Source of the DNA: Streptomyces sp. NBC_01241
GTDB lineage: Bacteria; Actinomycetota; Actinomycetes; Streptomycetales; Streptomycetaceae
Assembly: GCF_041435435.1 (NCBI RefSeq)
Contig: NZ_CP108494.1
Location: 7,970,501-8,034,500, forward strand
Direction of reading: 5' to 3'
DNA: 64,000 nucleotides
The stretch's first letter is position 1. Each line of letters starts with the position of its first letter. The position numbers and the translations under genes are program-made. This document shows positions 56,004 to 64,000 of the stretch, piece by piece. The notes under the pieces are model-generated. The model ran no database searches. It saw nothing but the letters and a program-made list of their open reading frames with translations, and had not been told where the DNA came from.

Positions 56004-56210
56004 TTAGGGCGCTTTGGTCCGCTTGACCCGTTTGGGTTTGGTGGCGTTGACGATGGTGAGAGTCGGGATAGCTGGACGGTCCGTAACACGGTGGGCGGCG
56101 CGTTTGAGGGGCCAGGCGAGGACTTTGCGTTTGATGACGCGGGGGTTGGATCTGCGGCGTCGCGGTGGCAGGAGACGCTCGATGAGTTCAGCGTGGGTCG
56201 CTTTGACCGC
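56004..56210 (-). pseudogene. C-terminal piece of IS4 transposase
   Basis: Residues AVKATHAELIERLLPPRRRR, then NPRVIKRKVLAWPLKRAAHR, form the end of the IS4 transposase whose body lies at 58061-59264 on the other side of the IS1182 insert. It stops at TAA 56004-56006, inside the terminal repeat. Confidence 0.8.
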
Positions 56211-56216
56211 GCGGGT

Positions 56217-58054
56217 GACTCTGGTGCGCAATTCTCTGCGGCTGCTTGACCGGTAGGTGATGATCGTTCCTGCGGTCGTTACGTGTCGTCCGGCCGTGGA
56301 GGGTGGGTTGTGATGTCGTTGCGGCCGATGGGGCTGCCGCCGGTGCCGGAGCAGACGGTGCGGGTCGCGCGGGCGGCGTTCCCGCAGGGGAGTTTGGCGA
56401 TCCGGGTGCGGGACCGGCTCGGGGAGGTCTTCACCGATGAGCCGTTCGCCGAGGCGTTCGGGGTGCGTGGGGCGCCGGGTCTGTCGCCGGGGATGCTGTC
56501 GCTGGTCACGGTGTTGCAGTTCGCGGAGAATTTGACTGATCGGCAGGCCGCGGCGATGGCGATACGGGCCATCGACTGGAAGTACGCCCTCGGCCTGGAG
56601 CTGACGGACACCGGCTTCGACCACAGTGTGCTGCCCCGGTTCCGGGCCCGCCTGGTCGGCAACGGCATGGAGCGTGTCGTCTTCGACCGGCTCCTTGAGT
56701 ACTGCGTGGACGCCGGGCTGGTGGCCGCGGGAGGAAAGCAGCGCACCGATTCCACCCATGTGGTCAGCGCGGTACGGGACTTGAACCGGTTGGAGCTGGC
56801 CGGGGAGAGCGTGCGGGCTGCGCTGGAGGCGCTGTCGGTCGCGGCACCGGACTGGCTGGCCCGGGCCGTGGACGTGCCGGAGTTCGCCCACCGCTACGGA
56901 CCTCGGGTCGACAGCTGGAAACTGCCCGGCTCCAAGGTCAAGCGCGACCAGTTGTCCCAGGTCTACGGACAGGACGCGTTGCGGCTGTGCCGGGCCGTCT
57001 GGTCGCCCGACGCGCCGGCCTGGCTGCGGGAGATCGGGGCCGTGGACATCATGCGCCAAGTCCTCGTGCAGACCTACACCGTCCGCACCAGCAGCCGGGG
57101 CAAGGAGGTGGTCAGCAAGCGGGAAGCCGACGAGGACGGTGTCCCGCCCGGCCATCTCCGCCTCGCCTCGCCCTACGACACCGACGCCCGCTGGTCCGCC
57201 AAGGGCGACGACCTGTTCTGGCTCGGCTACAAGGTCCATCTCACCGAGAGCTGCGACAACACTCCCCCCGAAGCCGAAGCCGAAGCCGAAGTCCGGGGAC
57301 GGCCGAACCTGATCACGGATGTGACCACCACCCTGTCGACGGTGCCGGACGTGAAGGCCACCGCGCCGATCCAGCAACAACTCGCCGACCGCGGCCTGCC
57401 GCCCGCCGAGCACTACCTGGACTCCGGTTACCCCTCCGCCGAACTGATCGAGACCGCCCGCAGCCGCGGAACCGTCATGGTCACTCCCGTCCTCCTCGAC
57501 CGATCCGCCCAGGCCAAGAGCCACGCCGGCTACGACAAGAGCGCCTTCCGGATCGACTGGAAAGCCCGACGGGTCCGCTGCCCCCAGGGCAACACCAGCA
57601 CCGGATGGCACCCGGTGCGACAACGCGAACGAGACGCCATCGTCGTCGAGTTCGCTAAGACGGACTGCCAAGCATGCCCCGTCCGACCCGAGTGCACCTC
57701 GGCCCGGCGCGGCAACCGCATGCTCACCCTCTACCCCGAGCACCTGCACACCGTCCTCGCCGCCGCCCGCGCCGAACAGAAGACCAAGACCTGGAAGGAC
57801 AAGTACGCCCTGCGGGCCGGAGTGGAAGGAACCATCAACCAGGCACTCGACATCACCGGCATCCGCCGGGCCCGCTACCGCGGGCTGCCGAAAGTCCGCC
57901 TCCAGCACGCCTTCTCCGCCACCGCGATCAACGTCGTCCGCCTAGACGCCCACTGGACCGAGCATCCACTGGACCGCAGCCGCACCAGCAACCTCACCCG
58001 CCTCAGCTACCGACTCACAGCCTGACCACCCACCCGGAATTGCGCACCAGAGTC
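56217..58054. mobile_element. IS1182-family element inserted in the IS4 element
   Basis: Perfect 18-base terminal inverted repeats (gactctggtgcgcaattc at 56217-56234; gaattgcgcaccagagtc at 58037-58054) bound the element, and GCGGGT is duplicated at 56211-56216 and 58055-58060. Length 1,838 bp. It carries an intact transposase. Confidence 0.92.
56313..58025 (+). CDS. IS1182-family transposase
   Basis: A 570-residue DDE transposase. The N-terminal part (PQGSLAIRVRDRLGEVF, MLSLVTVLQFAENLTDRQAA) is the usual DUF772 domain; catalytic Asp lie in QRTDSTHVV and HYLDSGYPSAELI; a Cys cluster (CQACPVRPEC) and the Glu helix GVEGTINQALDITGIRRARY follow. (GAAGCC)4 near 57274 encodes an EAEAEAEA run. ATG 56313 follows GGAGGG; an earlier start is possible. 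The gene looks intact, so the element may be active. Confidence 0.9.
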   Translation: MSLRPMGLPPVPEQTVRVARAAFPQGSLAIRVRDRLGEVFTDEPFAEAFGVRGAPGLSPGMLSLVTVLQFAENLTDRQAAAMAIRAIDWKYALGLELTDTGFDHSVLPRFRARLVGNGMERVVFDRLLEYCVDAGLVAAGGKQRTDSTHVVSAVRDLNRLELAGESVRAALEALSVAAPDWLARAVDVPEFAHRYGPRVDSWKLPGSKVKRDQLSQVYGQDALRLCRAVWSPDAPAWLREIGAVDIMRQVLVQTYTVRTSSRGKEVVSKREADEDGVPPGHLRLASPYDTDARWSAKGDDLFWLGYKVHLTESCDNTPPEAEAEAEVRGRPNLITDVTTTLSTVPDVKATAPIQQQLADRGLPPAEHYLDSGYPSAELIETARSRGTVMVTPVLLDRSAQAKSHAGYDKSAFRIDWKARRVRCPQGNTSTGWHPVRQRERDAIVVEFAKTDCQACPVRPECTSARRGNRMLTLYPEHLHTVLAAARAEQKTKTWKDKYALRAGVEGTINQALDITGIRRARYRGLPKVRLQHAFSATAINVVRLDAHWTEHPLDRSRTSNLTRLSYRLTA

Positions 58055-58060
58055 GCGGGT

Positions 58061-59264
58061 GAGTCTGCCGGGGGGAAAATGCCGCCTGGTCGGTGACCTG
58101 GCGGCGCACGACGCGCACTGAACGGATGAAGGAGATGCGGTCGGGATCCTGACCGGCTTGGTTCGCGGCCTGGTGCATCAGGTGCCGGATAGCGTGGTGG
58201 ACGAGCAGGAAGCCGTAAAGTTCCTGCTCGGCTCCGTCAGGGTGTTGTGAACGCAGCACCAGGTGCGACCCGCCGAGGTGGGTCTTGATCTCGTCGAGGG
58301 TGGACTCGAACTCCCATCGCTGGGCGTAAAGGGCTGCCAGTTCCGCGGCTGGGGCCATGGACGGGTCGAGGATGGTGGTGAGGAGCCGGTAGACACCCTC
58401 GTGGCCGGCGATGGTGTACTCCACCGCGCGCACCCGCACCCCACGACGAGTGTGGTGGATGTCGCTCCGATCGAAAATTTCGGTGAGGTAGGAGCCGTCC
58501 GGCAGTTGCTCCACCACCGGCAGCACCAGGTCCTTGCGCACGCGCCACAACAGGTCCGCCCCGGTGGCTGCCGCTTTGCACCACAGGTCCACGCCGTAGA
58601 AACCGCGGTCGGCCAGGAGCAGCATCCCCGGCCGCAGGGACCCCAGCACCGCCCGGGCCAGTGTCTGCTCTCCGGCGCGCAGACCTCCGACCGCAGCGTC
58701 GAAAACGACGTGGGTGCCGCATTCCACCAGGCCGACCATGCGCAACTGCGGGCGGCCGACCTCAAGTTCGCCCCGCCCGGAGCGGGGCGGGCGGCCGAAC
58801 GCTTCCATGTTCGCTTTCGTGTCCGGCAGGTCAAACGTGGTGCCGTCGATCGCGGTCAGCCGCCAGACGCCGTAGAAGGCGCCCTGCGTGTCGGGTGTGG
58901 CGACCGGACAGCACACGCGCGCGAACAGCCGCCGCAGAGGCGCCACACCCAGCCGGGACCTGGCTTTCCAGATCGCAGCCGTACTCGGCACCACCCACGT
59001 CCCACGCCAACGCCGCTCGTCCTGCAGACCAGCTGTCAGCAGCCGGGCGACTTCCTCATAGCTCTGCCCGGAGAACAAACACATCGCCAGCACGAAATAG
59101 ACCACCAACCGGGCCGGCAGCAACCGGTTCCGCAGTTGCATCCGGCCCGTCTCCACCAGTACCTCGTCCACCAGCGACCGAGGAAACGCCTGCGTCAGCA
59201 CTCCGACCGCAACCCGGTCCGACAACCGCTCACCAGATGACTTCAGTTGGCCCGCTCTTGGCAT
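58061..59264 (-). pseudogene. IS4 transposase body, interrupted
   Basis: The first 390 residues keep the IS4 DDE signature: AIDGTTFDLPDT, MLLLADRGFYGVDLW and the YREK motif in YAQRWEFESTLDEIKTHL. The reading frame then meets a T4C6 run (58068-58077 region): with one T less the frame would give AFPPGRLTRAV and join the C-terminal piece at 56004-56210, which is a natural IS4 end. So it is broken twice, by an extra base and by the IS1182 insert. Confidence 0.85.
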
Positions 59265-59447
59265 ACCAACAACAACGAGCAGAATCTCCGTAAGTTACCG
59301 GTATTGTGGCTAAACCGGGTGCTTACTCGGTTGCCCGTTCGTGTCAGCGGGACAACGGCATGCGGGCGGTGGTGAGGTGGCGCAGGCGGCGGGGACAGGG
59401 GCCGCTGGTGTGATGTCTTCCGGTCCACGTCGAGTTGGGGAACATTT

Positions 59448-60509
59448 ATGCACGGCGTTGCAGTGGCAGCCGGCGCGGTCTGCGCGCTACTGGGTCCGGT
59501 GATGGCTCCGGCGGGCTCCGCTGCTGTGCCTCATCCCGCGCGGGCTGCCACGGACGCGCGCGGCGGGGGAGACGGCAGCCTGATCACACGCCTGCACACA
59601 CCCCCCACCGGCACGTCGATCGCATCCCCCGCCCGCAACACCCTCTACGCCTGCCAAGGGGGGACCCTCATCCGGCCCGACCGCCCGTGGATCGACGCGC
59701 ACGGTGTGATCGACGTGCTCAAGCGCCCTTTCGTGTCGGGGACCAAGCACTGGCACAGCAAACTGCGGGTGACGACGACCGCGGCCAAGAGGCACTTCAA
59801 GGGCAACGGGCTCCCGGATCATTCCACCGGGCAATTCCCCGTCCAGAAGGGCACCCCCGCCGACAAGTACTACGCGGAGATTCCCGCGCACGGGTACCCC
59901 AACGCCGCCGCGATCCCCATCAAGCCGTGGAACCTCGACGTCACCATTCCGCGCAATCCATCCGCCGCGGCGAAGCCCACGTGCGTCGACCAGCTGACGA
60001 CCGGGATGGCTCTGGCCGGCGGCACCTTTCACCTGGAGGTGGCCACCGACGCGCAGGACCGCCCGGTCGACCCCAACGCGGCCCTGCCTCTCGACCGCTG
60101 CTGGGGCCATCCGTATCAGACGCAGTACCACTACCACGGCCCCTCACAGACCTGCTTCGGCAAGGCTTCAAGGGGGCCCGCGAACGTCCGCACCCGGCAC
60201 TCACCGCTCGTGGGATACGCCATCGACGGCTTCGGGATCTACGGGCCGCGCGGTGAGGACGGAAAGATCGTCAGGAACAGGAATCTGGACGTCTGCCACG
60301 GTCACACACACGCGATCATGTGGGACGGCAAGAAGGTCGTCATGTACCACTACCACCTCAACGGAGAGTATCCGTACTCCATCGGATGCTTCCGAGGGAA
60401 GCCGGTGACGGTCCCCGGTTCCGGGCACGGCTGGTGCCACCGGTGGAAACCGACTCCGGCCGCGGCCGGATCCGCCGTGGAAAGCCCCGGCAGACGGAGA
60501 CGTCACTGA
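59448..60509 (+). CDS. Secreted YHYH-domain protein
   Basis: The 353-residue protein has a signal peptide (MHGVAVAAGAVCALLGPVMA with an Ala-rich cleavage zone), then a YHYH domain with YHYHG near 224, YAIDGFGIYGPRG near 256, HGHTHAIMWDGKKV near 282 and MYHYHLNGEYPYSIGCF near 298. His-rich motifs of this family are thought to bind metal, but the function is unknown. It lies just beyond the IS4 target duplication and has its own ribosome site (GGGGAAC). Confidence 0.85.
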   Translation: MHGVAVAAGAVCALLGPVMAPAGSAAVPHPARAATDARGGGDGSLITRLHTPPTGTSIASPARNTLYACQGGTLIRPDRPWIDAHGVIDVLKRPFVSGTKHWHSKLRVTTTAAKRHFKGNGLPDHSTGQFPVQKGTPADKYYAEIPAHGYPNAAAIPIKPWNLDVTIPRNPSAAAKPTCVDQLTTGMALAGGTFHLEVATDAQDRPVDPNAALPLDRCWGHPYQTQYHYHGPSQTCFGKASRGPANVRTRHSPLVGYAIDGFGIYGPRGEDGKIVRNRNLDVCHGHTHAIMWDGKKVVMYHYHLNGEYPYSIGCFRGKPVTVPGSGHGWCHRWKPTPAAAGSAVESPGRRRRH

Positions 60510-60566
60510 CCCACGGAACCTCTCGTCGTCGAGGACGCAGAAGACTCCAGGGGCGTGAGCCAGGTC

Positions 60567-60862
60567 ATCCACGGAGGAATGCTGCCGTGGTTGCCACGAA
60601 CCAGTCGGCGTCGTCGAGCCTCGGATAGTGGCCCGCTCCCGGTTGCACTACGAGCGTGACGTCAGGGGGCACTTCCGCGAACCCGACAGCGGACACAGGC
60701 GGGCTGTTCAAGTCGAACTCTCCGGAGAGCAGCAGAACGGGGGCCTCGCAGGCGGCGAGCGGCGCCTTCGGGGGCAGGATGTCCGCCGGGGCGGCTCCGG
60801 GCAGCGTCAGCCGCCGGCCGGGTAGAGCGCCGACAGTCTGCCTGATGAGGTCATGCGTTAGC
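60567..60862 (-). pseudogene. Alpha/beta hydrolase C-terminal fragment
   Basis: About 98 residues of an alpha/beta hydrolase end remain: EAPVLLLSGEFDLNSPPVSA with the acid-strand Asp, VQPGAGHYPRLDDADWF with the catalytic His, and TTAAFLRG then a stop. The nucleophile part is missing at the junction with the IS3 remnant, so the gene was cut by that insertion or a deletion. Confidence 0.75.
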
Positions 60863-60907
60863 TTCCGCGACGGCTTTCAGCGGGCTCGGGGCGGCTGCCC
60901 TGCGGGC

Positions 60908-61249
60908 CGGGAGGGGCTCGACCCCCAGATGCGGGTGCTCGTCAACGAGCGCCGTCACCTGGGCCGGGTCGGGTCGAGCTGGGCCGCGAAAAAAGCCGAG
61001 GCCGTCCGCAGGACCTCATTCGCACGCTTGAGCTGGGCGTTCTCCTTGCGCAGGGCGGCAAGCTCCTCACGCTCGGCGGTGGTGAGCAGGTCGTCGCGTT
61101 CGCCGGCGTCGGCCTCGGCCTGGCGGATCCAGTTGCGCAGGGCCTCATGGTGCACGCCGAGTTCCTCGGCCATGCGGCGGATCACGGGCTTCGGCTCGGC
61201 GGTCCGGTACATCCGTACCGCACGCTCACGCAACTCCAGCGGGTACTTC
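60908..61249 (-). pseudogene. IS3-family transposase remnant (orfA and start of orfB)
   Basis: OrfA (61249-60955) reads KYPLELRERAVRMYRTAEPK, GVHHEALRNWIRQAEADAG, and KENAQLKRANEVLRTASAFF, a typical IS3 helix-turn-helix and leucine zipper. OrfB begins as VTALVDEHPHLGVEP and is cut after 16 codons near 60908. The OrfA start codon and first seven codons (MPAPRKY) lie on the far side of the next element at 63060-63038, so an IS4-type element interrupts this gene. Confidence 0.8.
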
Positions 61250-63037
61250 CAATGCCGCGTAGTTAGCCTGATGACGGGTCTGTCAAGCGGATCTGTGGGA
61301 TTCGGGCAAGTGTTGATCATGAGGACGGGACCCCTGGTAGAGCGAGGAAGCCGACCAAGGTCTTCCTGCTCGAAGGGGTCCCGTTGTCCGACCAGTCTGC
61401 CATCACTCAGCTCATCCGCACGGTCATCGTTGCCGACGGTCTCTATGCCCCCGGACACCTCGGGGAGTTGACCCAGCAGGTCCCCTTCGAGCTTGTCGAC
61501 GACGTCCTGGAGCGGACCGGGACCACGCAGACGAGGCTGCGGATGCTGCCCTCACGGGTCGGCATCTACTTCGTGCTGGCCATGGCTCTGTTCCCGCGCC
61601 TTGGGTACATGCGGGTATGGGACAAACTCACGGCCGGACTGCAGCAGGTATGCCCATGCAGACCGTCGGAGAAGGCCCTGCGGGACATACGCCGCCGACT
61701 GGGGCCGGCCCCACTGGAGCTGCTCTTCACCATTCTGGCTGGCCCGGTGGCCCGGCCAGAGACTCCCGGAGTGCGTTACCGACGCTGGAGGACGGTCGCC
61801 TTCGACGGCTGCAGTTCCGCCAAGGCCCCCGACCGGCCCCGCGTCTGCGGCTGGCTCGGCAAGATCAAGCACCGTTACGGTCAGGAGGGCTACCCCATGC
61901 TGAAACTCGTGGCCCTTTGCGAGACCGGCACCCGCGCTCTGCTCGGCGCCGCCTTCGGTCCCGTGGCGCCTGCGGAGTCCGTCTACGCCGAGCAACTGCT
62001 GCCGTTGCTGGACGACACCATGCTGCTACTCAACGACCGGGGCTTTGACTCCGATGACTTCCTGGCCAAATGCGCCAGCACCGGCGCCCAGTTGCTGGTG
62101 CGTCTCAAAGGCACCCGCACTCCAGCCACATGGGCCGTCCTGCCCGACGGCTCCTACCTGACACGAATCCGCGGAGTACGCCTGCGCATCATCGACGCCC
62201 AGGTCACCGTCACGACCGATGACGGTATCCGAACCACCGGAAACTACCGCCTGGCGACGACCCTGCTGGACCACCGCCACCACCCGGCCGACGAGTTCGT
62301 CGCGCTCTACCATGAACGATGGGAGATCGAATCGGCTTTCTACTCCCTGCGCCACACACTGCTCGACGGTCTCGTCCTGCGCTCGCACGACCCCCGCGGC
62401 GTCCAGCAGGAAATCTGGGCTCAACTGACGGCCTATCAGATTCTCCGTCGCGCCATGGTCGAGGCTGCGGAGTCCGTGCCCGGGACCGATCCTGACCGTG
62501 CCTCCTTCACCGTCGCCCTCGAAGCAGCCCGGGAACAGGTCATCACCGCCCAAGGTGTACTGCCCGACCCGGCACAGCCCGCACTCATCGGCGTCATCGG
62601 CCGCACCGTGCTGGAGAACCTGCTGCCCAGACGCCGTCCGCGCATCGCACCACGCAGGGTCAAATGCCCGATCTCCCGCTACGCGACCCCTCGGGATGAA
62701 ACGCGCGGCCACCCCGCGGTCCGCATCACCGCCATCGAGGTCGCTGTGCACCACGCATCCGAACGCGCCCCCGAGGGGCGGCGGGACCGAACACTCCAGC
62801 TCATGCGCACTGTCCCGGAGCGTTCCTGGCGCGCCTGCGAGATCGCAAGGGGCATCGGTCTGAACGATGCCCGAGGACTGCGTGCCGAACTCGGTCGCTG
62901 GGTCAACGAGGGCGTCCTTCAACGAACTGCCCGCGGTGTCTACGTCCTGGCCCGCGAATGGACCACGCCCGGCCTCCAACAACAAGCCAACCACCTGGTG
63001 TTGACACCTGCGGAATCGCCTTAACTACGCGGCATTG
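61250..63037. mobile_element. IS4-type element inserted in the IS3 orfA
   Basis: Terminal inverted repeats caatgccgcgtagtta (61250-61265) and taactacgcggcattg (63022-63037) are perfect over 16 bases. A 9-base duplication gggtacttc flanks both (61241-61249, 63038-63046). The element is 1,788 bp and carries an intact transposase gene. Confidence 0.9.
61384..63024 (+). CDS. IS4-type DDE transposase, complete
   Basis: A 546-residue transposase with an IS4 N-terminal domain (PFELVDDVLERTG, SRVGIYFVLAMALFPRLGYM), catalytic Asp in VAFDGCSSAKAPD and LLLNDRGFDSDDFL, and YREK-type YHERWEIESAFYSLRHTL with Arg for the last Lys. It has an extra C-terminal helix-turn-helix (RSWRACEIARGIGLNDARGL). Start TTG 61384 follows GAAGGGG. 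No breaks are visible. Confidence 0.88.
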   Translation: MSDQSAITQLIRTVIVADGLYAPGHLGELTQQVPFELVDDVLERTGTTQTRLRMLPSRVGIYFVLAMALFPRLGYMRVWDKLTAGLQQVCPCRPSEKALRDIRRRLGPAPLELLFTILAGPVARPETPGVRYRRWRTVAFDGCSSAKAPDRPRVCGWLGKIKHRYGQEGYPMLKLVALCETGTRALLGAAFGPVAPAESVYAEQLLPLLDDTMLLLNDRGFDSDDFLAKCASTGAQLLVRLKGTRTPATWAVLPDGSYLTRIRGVRLRIIDAQVTVTTDDGIRTTGNYRLATTLLDHRHHPADEFVALYHERWEIESAFYSLRHTLLDGLVLRSHDPRGVQQEIWAQLTAYQILRRAMVEAAESVPGTDPDRASFTVALEAAREQVITAQGVLPDPAQPALIGVIGRTVLENLLPRRRPRIAPRRVKCPISRYATPRDETRGHPAVRITAIEVAVHHASERAPEGRRDRTLQLMRTVPERSWRACEIARGIGLNDARGLRAELGRWVNEGVLQRTARGVYVLAREWTTPGLQQQANHLVLTPAESP

Positions 63038-63369
63038 GGGTACTTCCTCGGCGCAGGCATCGTCTGGGTTCCTCTCATGAGACCCATCTGACCTTCTGTC
63101 ACCCATCCCCGCATCTCGGGGGAACCTCACATCGAGAACCCGCGTGGCCGCTGCGGGCCCCACTCATGGGCCGAAATCCTATAGAGGTAACCTGCGTTGG
63201 CGCACTTCCGCGTGTGGCCGAAGCCAGCGAGCCCAGATCTCAGACAGCCGTGCGGGTCCAAGCCGCGAGCAGGTGCGGCTCCCTGGGCAGAGAGCCGACA
63301 TCACCGCACGACCCGGCCTGGCCGTGCCGGCACAGATCCGCGACATGCATGAAAGAAGCGAGGTTTCGC
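63038..63369. other. IS3 left remnant and gap before the methyltransferase gene
   Basis: 63038-63060 (minus strand) is the start of the IS3 orfA, and the IS3 end probably lies near 63100 (tgacag region). The rest of the gap shows no gene. GAGG just before the GTG at 63370 serves the next gene. Confidence 0.5.
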
Positions 63370-64000
63370 GTGAACACGAGCCCTGAACTCGAAGCCCAGA
63401 TCCGTAGTGGCGTACCCCACTCAGCCCGAGTCTGGAACTACTGGATCGGAGGCAAGGACCACTACCCCGTTGACCAGGAACTGGGAGATCAGGTCATTGC
63501 AACCTATCCTCAGACGCGAGAGCTCGCCCTGGCGTCGCGGGCCTTCCAGGCCCGTGCCGTGCGGCACTTGGCAGGCGAAGCGGGGATTACCCAGTTCCTC
63601 GATATCGGAACCGGTCTCCCTGTCCAGAACAGCACCCACGAGGTCGCACAGAGCATCGAGCCGAAGGCGCGCATCGTCTACGTCGACAACGACCCCCTGG
63701 TCCTGGCTCACGCCCGCGCCCTCCTGACGAGCGCGCCGGACGGCATGACGAACTATGTGCACGCCGACATGCTCGATGCCGGACGGGTACTCCAGGAAGC
63801 GGCACAGACTCTGGACCTGACACAGCCGATAGCCGTCATGGTGCTGTCCACCCTGGGGCACGTCGATCCCCAGTCCGGCATCGACCTCATGCGCCAATAC
63901 ATGGCCGGCGTGGCCGATGGCAGCTATCTGGTTCTCTGCGACACGATCGCCACTCCACAGACGCTGGCCGCACAGGAGGCGTACGCCTCAGGGGACACCC
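63370..64000 (+). CDS. DUF574-type SAM-dependent methyltransferase, partial
   Basis: From GTG 63370 the first 210 residues are visible; the gene runs off the window. It begins with the family pattern SARVWNYWIGGKDHYPVDQE, followed by FLDIGTGLPVQNSTHEVAQS (SAM site) and VYVDNDPLVLAHARALL, then MVLSTLGHVDPQS. These Streptomyces proteins (Methyltransf_19) are abundant, often near conservons or secondary metabolism; their substrates are mostly unknown. Confidence 0.88.
   Translation, partial: MNTSPELEAQIRSGVPHSARVWNYWIGGKDHYPVDQELGDQVIATYPQTRELALASRAFQARAVRHLAGEAGITQFLDIGTGLPVQNSTHEVAQSIEPKARIVYVDNDPLVLAHARALLTSAPDGMTNYVHADMLDAGRVLQEAAQTLDLTQPIAVMVLSTLGHVDPQSGIDLMRQYMAGVADGSYLVLCDTIATPQTLAAQEAYASGDT

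Larger units (their letters stand above)
55991..59306. mobile_element. IS4-family element, interrupted by IS1182
   Basis: Terminal inverted repeats caataccggtaactta (55991-56006) and taagttaccggtattg (59291-59306) are perfect, and the 10-base target duplication tggctaaacc flanks both (55981-55990, 59307-59316). The IS1182 element at 56217-58054 splits its transposase gene. Removing that insert leaves an element of about 1.47 kb, normal for IS4. Confidence 0.9.

Noticed and set aside
57270..57300. Hexamer repeat in the IS1182 transposase as a phase switch
   Set aside because: Changes in copy number of a six-base unit would keep the frame, so it can only vary the length of an EA run.
1..64000. 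CRISPR arrays
   Set aside because: No regularly spaced direct repeats with unique spacers and no Cas genes were found; the TnpB proteins belong to insertion sequences.

Overview
The DNA is very GC-rich, with strong third-position G/C bias, GTG/TTG starts and GGAGG-type ribosome sites. The gene families (SpoIIE-type phosphatases with PAS/GAF sensors, DUF1707, DUF4333, DUF574 methyltransferase, IS607, IS1182 and IS4 elements, an actinobacterial initiator tRNA) point to Streptomyces or a close relative. Intact metabolic and stress genes alternate with gene fragments and insertion sequences, which suggests a variable chromosomal region such as an arm rather than the conserved core. The species cannot be fixed from the sequence alone.

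Layout. 0.1-1.5 kb: a solitary IS605-type tnpB with its right-end hairpin. 2-6.3 kb: cytochrome P450, a SUMF1-fold protein, a membrane SpoIIE phosphatase, a small membrane protein and a Nudix hydrolase. 6.5-8.4 kb: a coupled pair, an SPFH/band-7 protein and an NAD-kinase-like protein. 8.7-11.3 kb: a TetR regulator with a clear operator facing a PAP2 phosphatase and a DMT transporter. 11.5-14.9 kb: PadR regulator, 2,4-dienoyl-CoA reductase and DoxX protein around a second palindromic operator. 15-19.7 kb: a dnaK-grpE pair followed directly by a PAS-PAS-GAF-SpoIIE phosphatase, probably one stress operon. 20-31 kb: hemerythrin, VOC protein, a split cyclic-nucleotide-binding gene, deaminase and multicopper oxidase remnants, an FtsX-type ABC exporter, an AlkB-like protein, an SDR, a beta-hydroxyacid dehydrogenase, an IS701 fragment and a DUF1707 protein. 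31.6-40 kb: an orphan ABC ATPase, a KdpE remnant and a large three-gene FtsX/MacB-type exporter whose ATPase carries a C-terminal AbrB-like hairpin.

40-64 kb is the most eroded part. It holds a broken papain-like gene overlapping a chagasin-like lipoprotein gene, a shattered WD40 gene, two unknown coupled genes, an IS5 element, an unknown 343-residue protein, the initiator tRNA gene, an amidohydrolase, a broken methyltransferase, an MFS transporter, a dead GH20 hexosaminidase, a VOC protein, DUF4333, a complete IS607 element, an IS4 element interrupted by an IS1182 element, a secreted YHYH protein, and an IS3 remnant interrupted by a second IS4-type element. Ends and target duplications can be read directly for the IS1182 and both IS4-type elements, and more tentatively for IS5 and IS607. 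The window ends inside a DUF574 methyltransferase.

Together the intact genes look like envelope and redox stress functions (SPFH/NAD-kinase-like pair, Hsp70 operon with phosphatase, hemerythrin, two FtsX exporters, PAP2, DoxX, AlkB) embedded in a region worn by repeated transposition. The best candidates for under-described systems are the SPFH/NAD-kinase-like pair, the dnaK-grpE-phosphatase operon, the ATPase-AbrB fusion and the chagasin/papain-like overlap.
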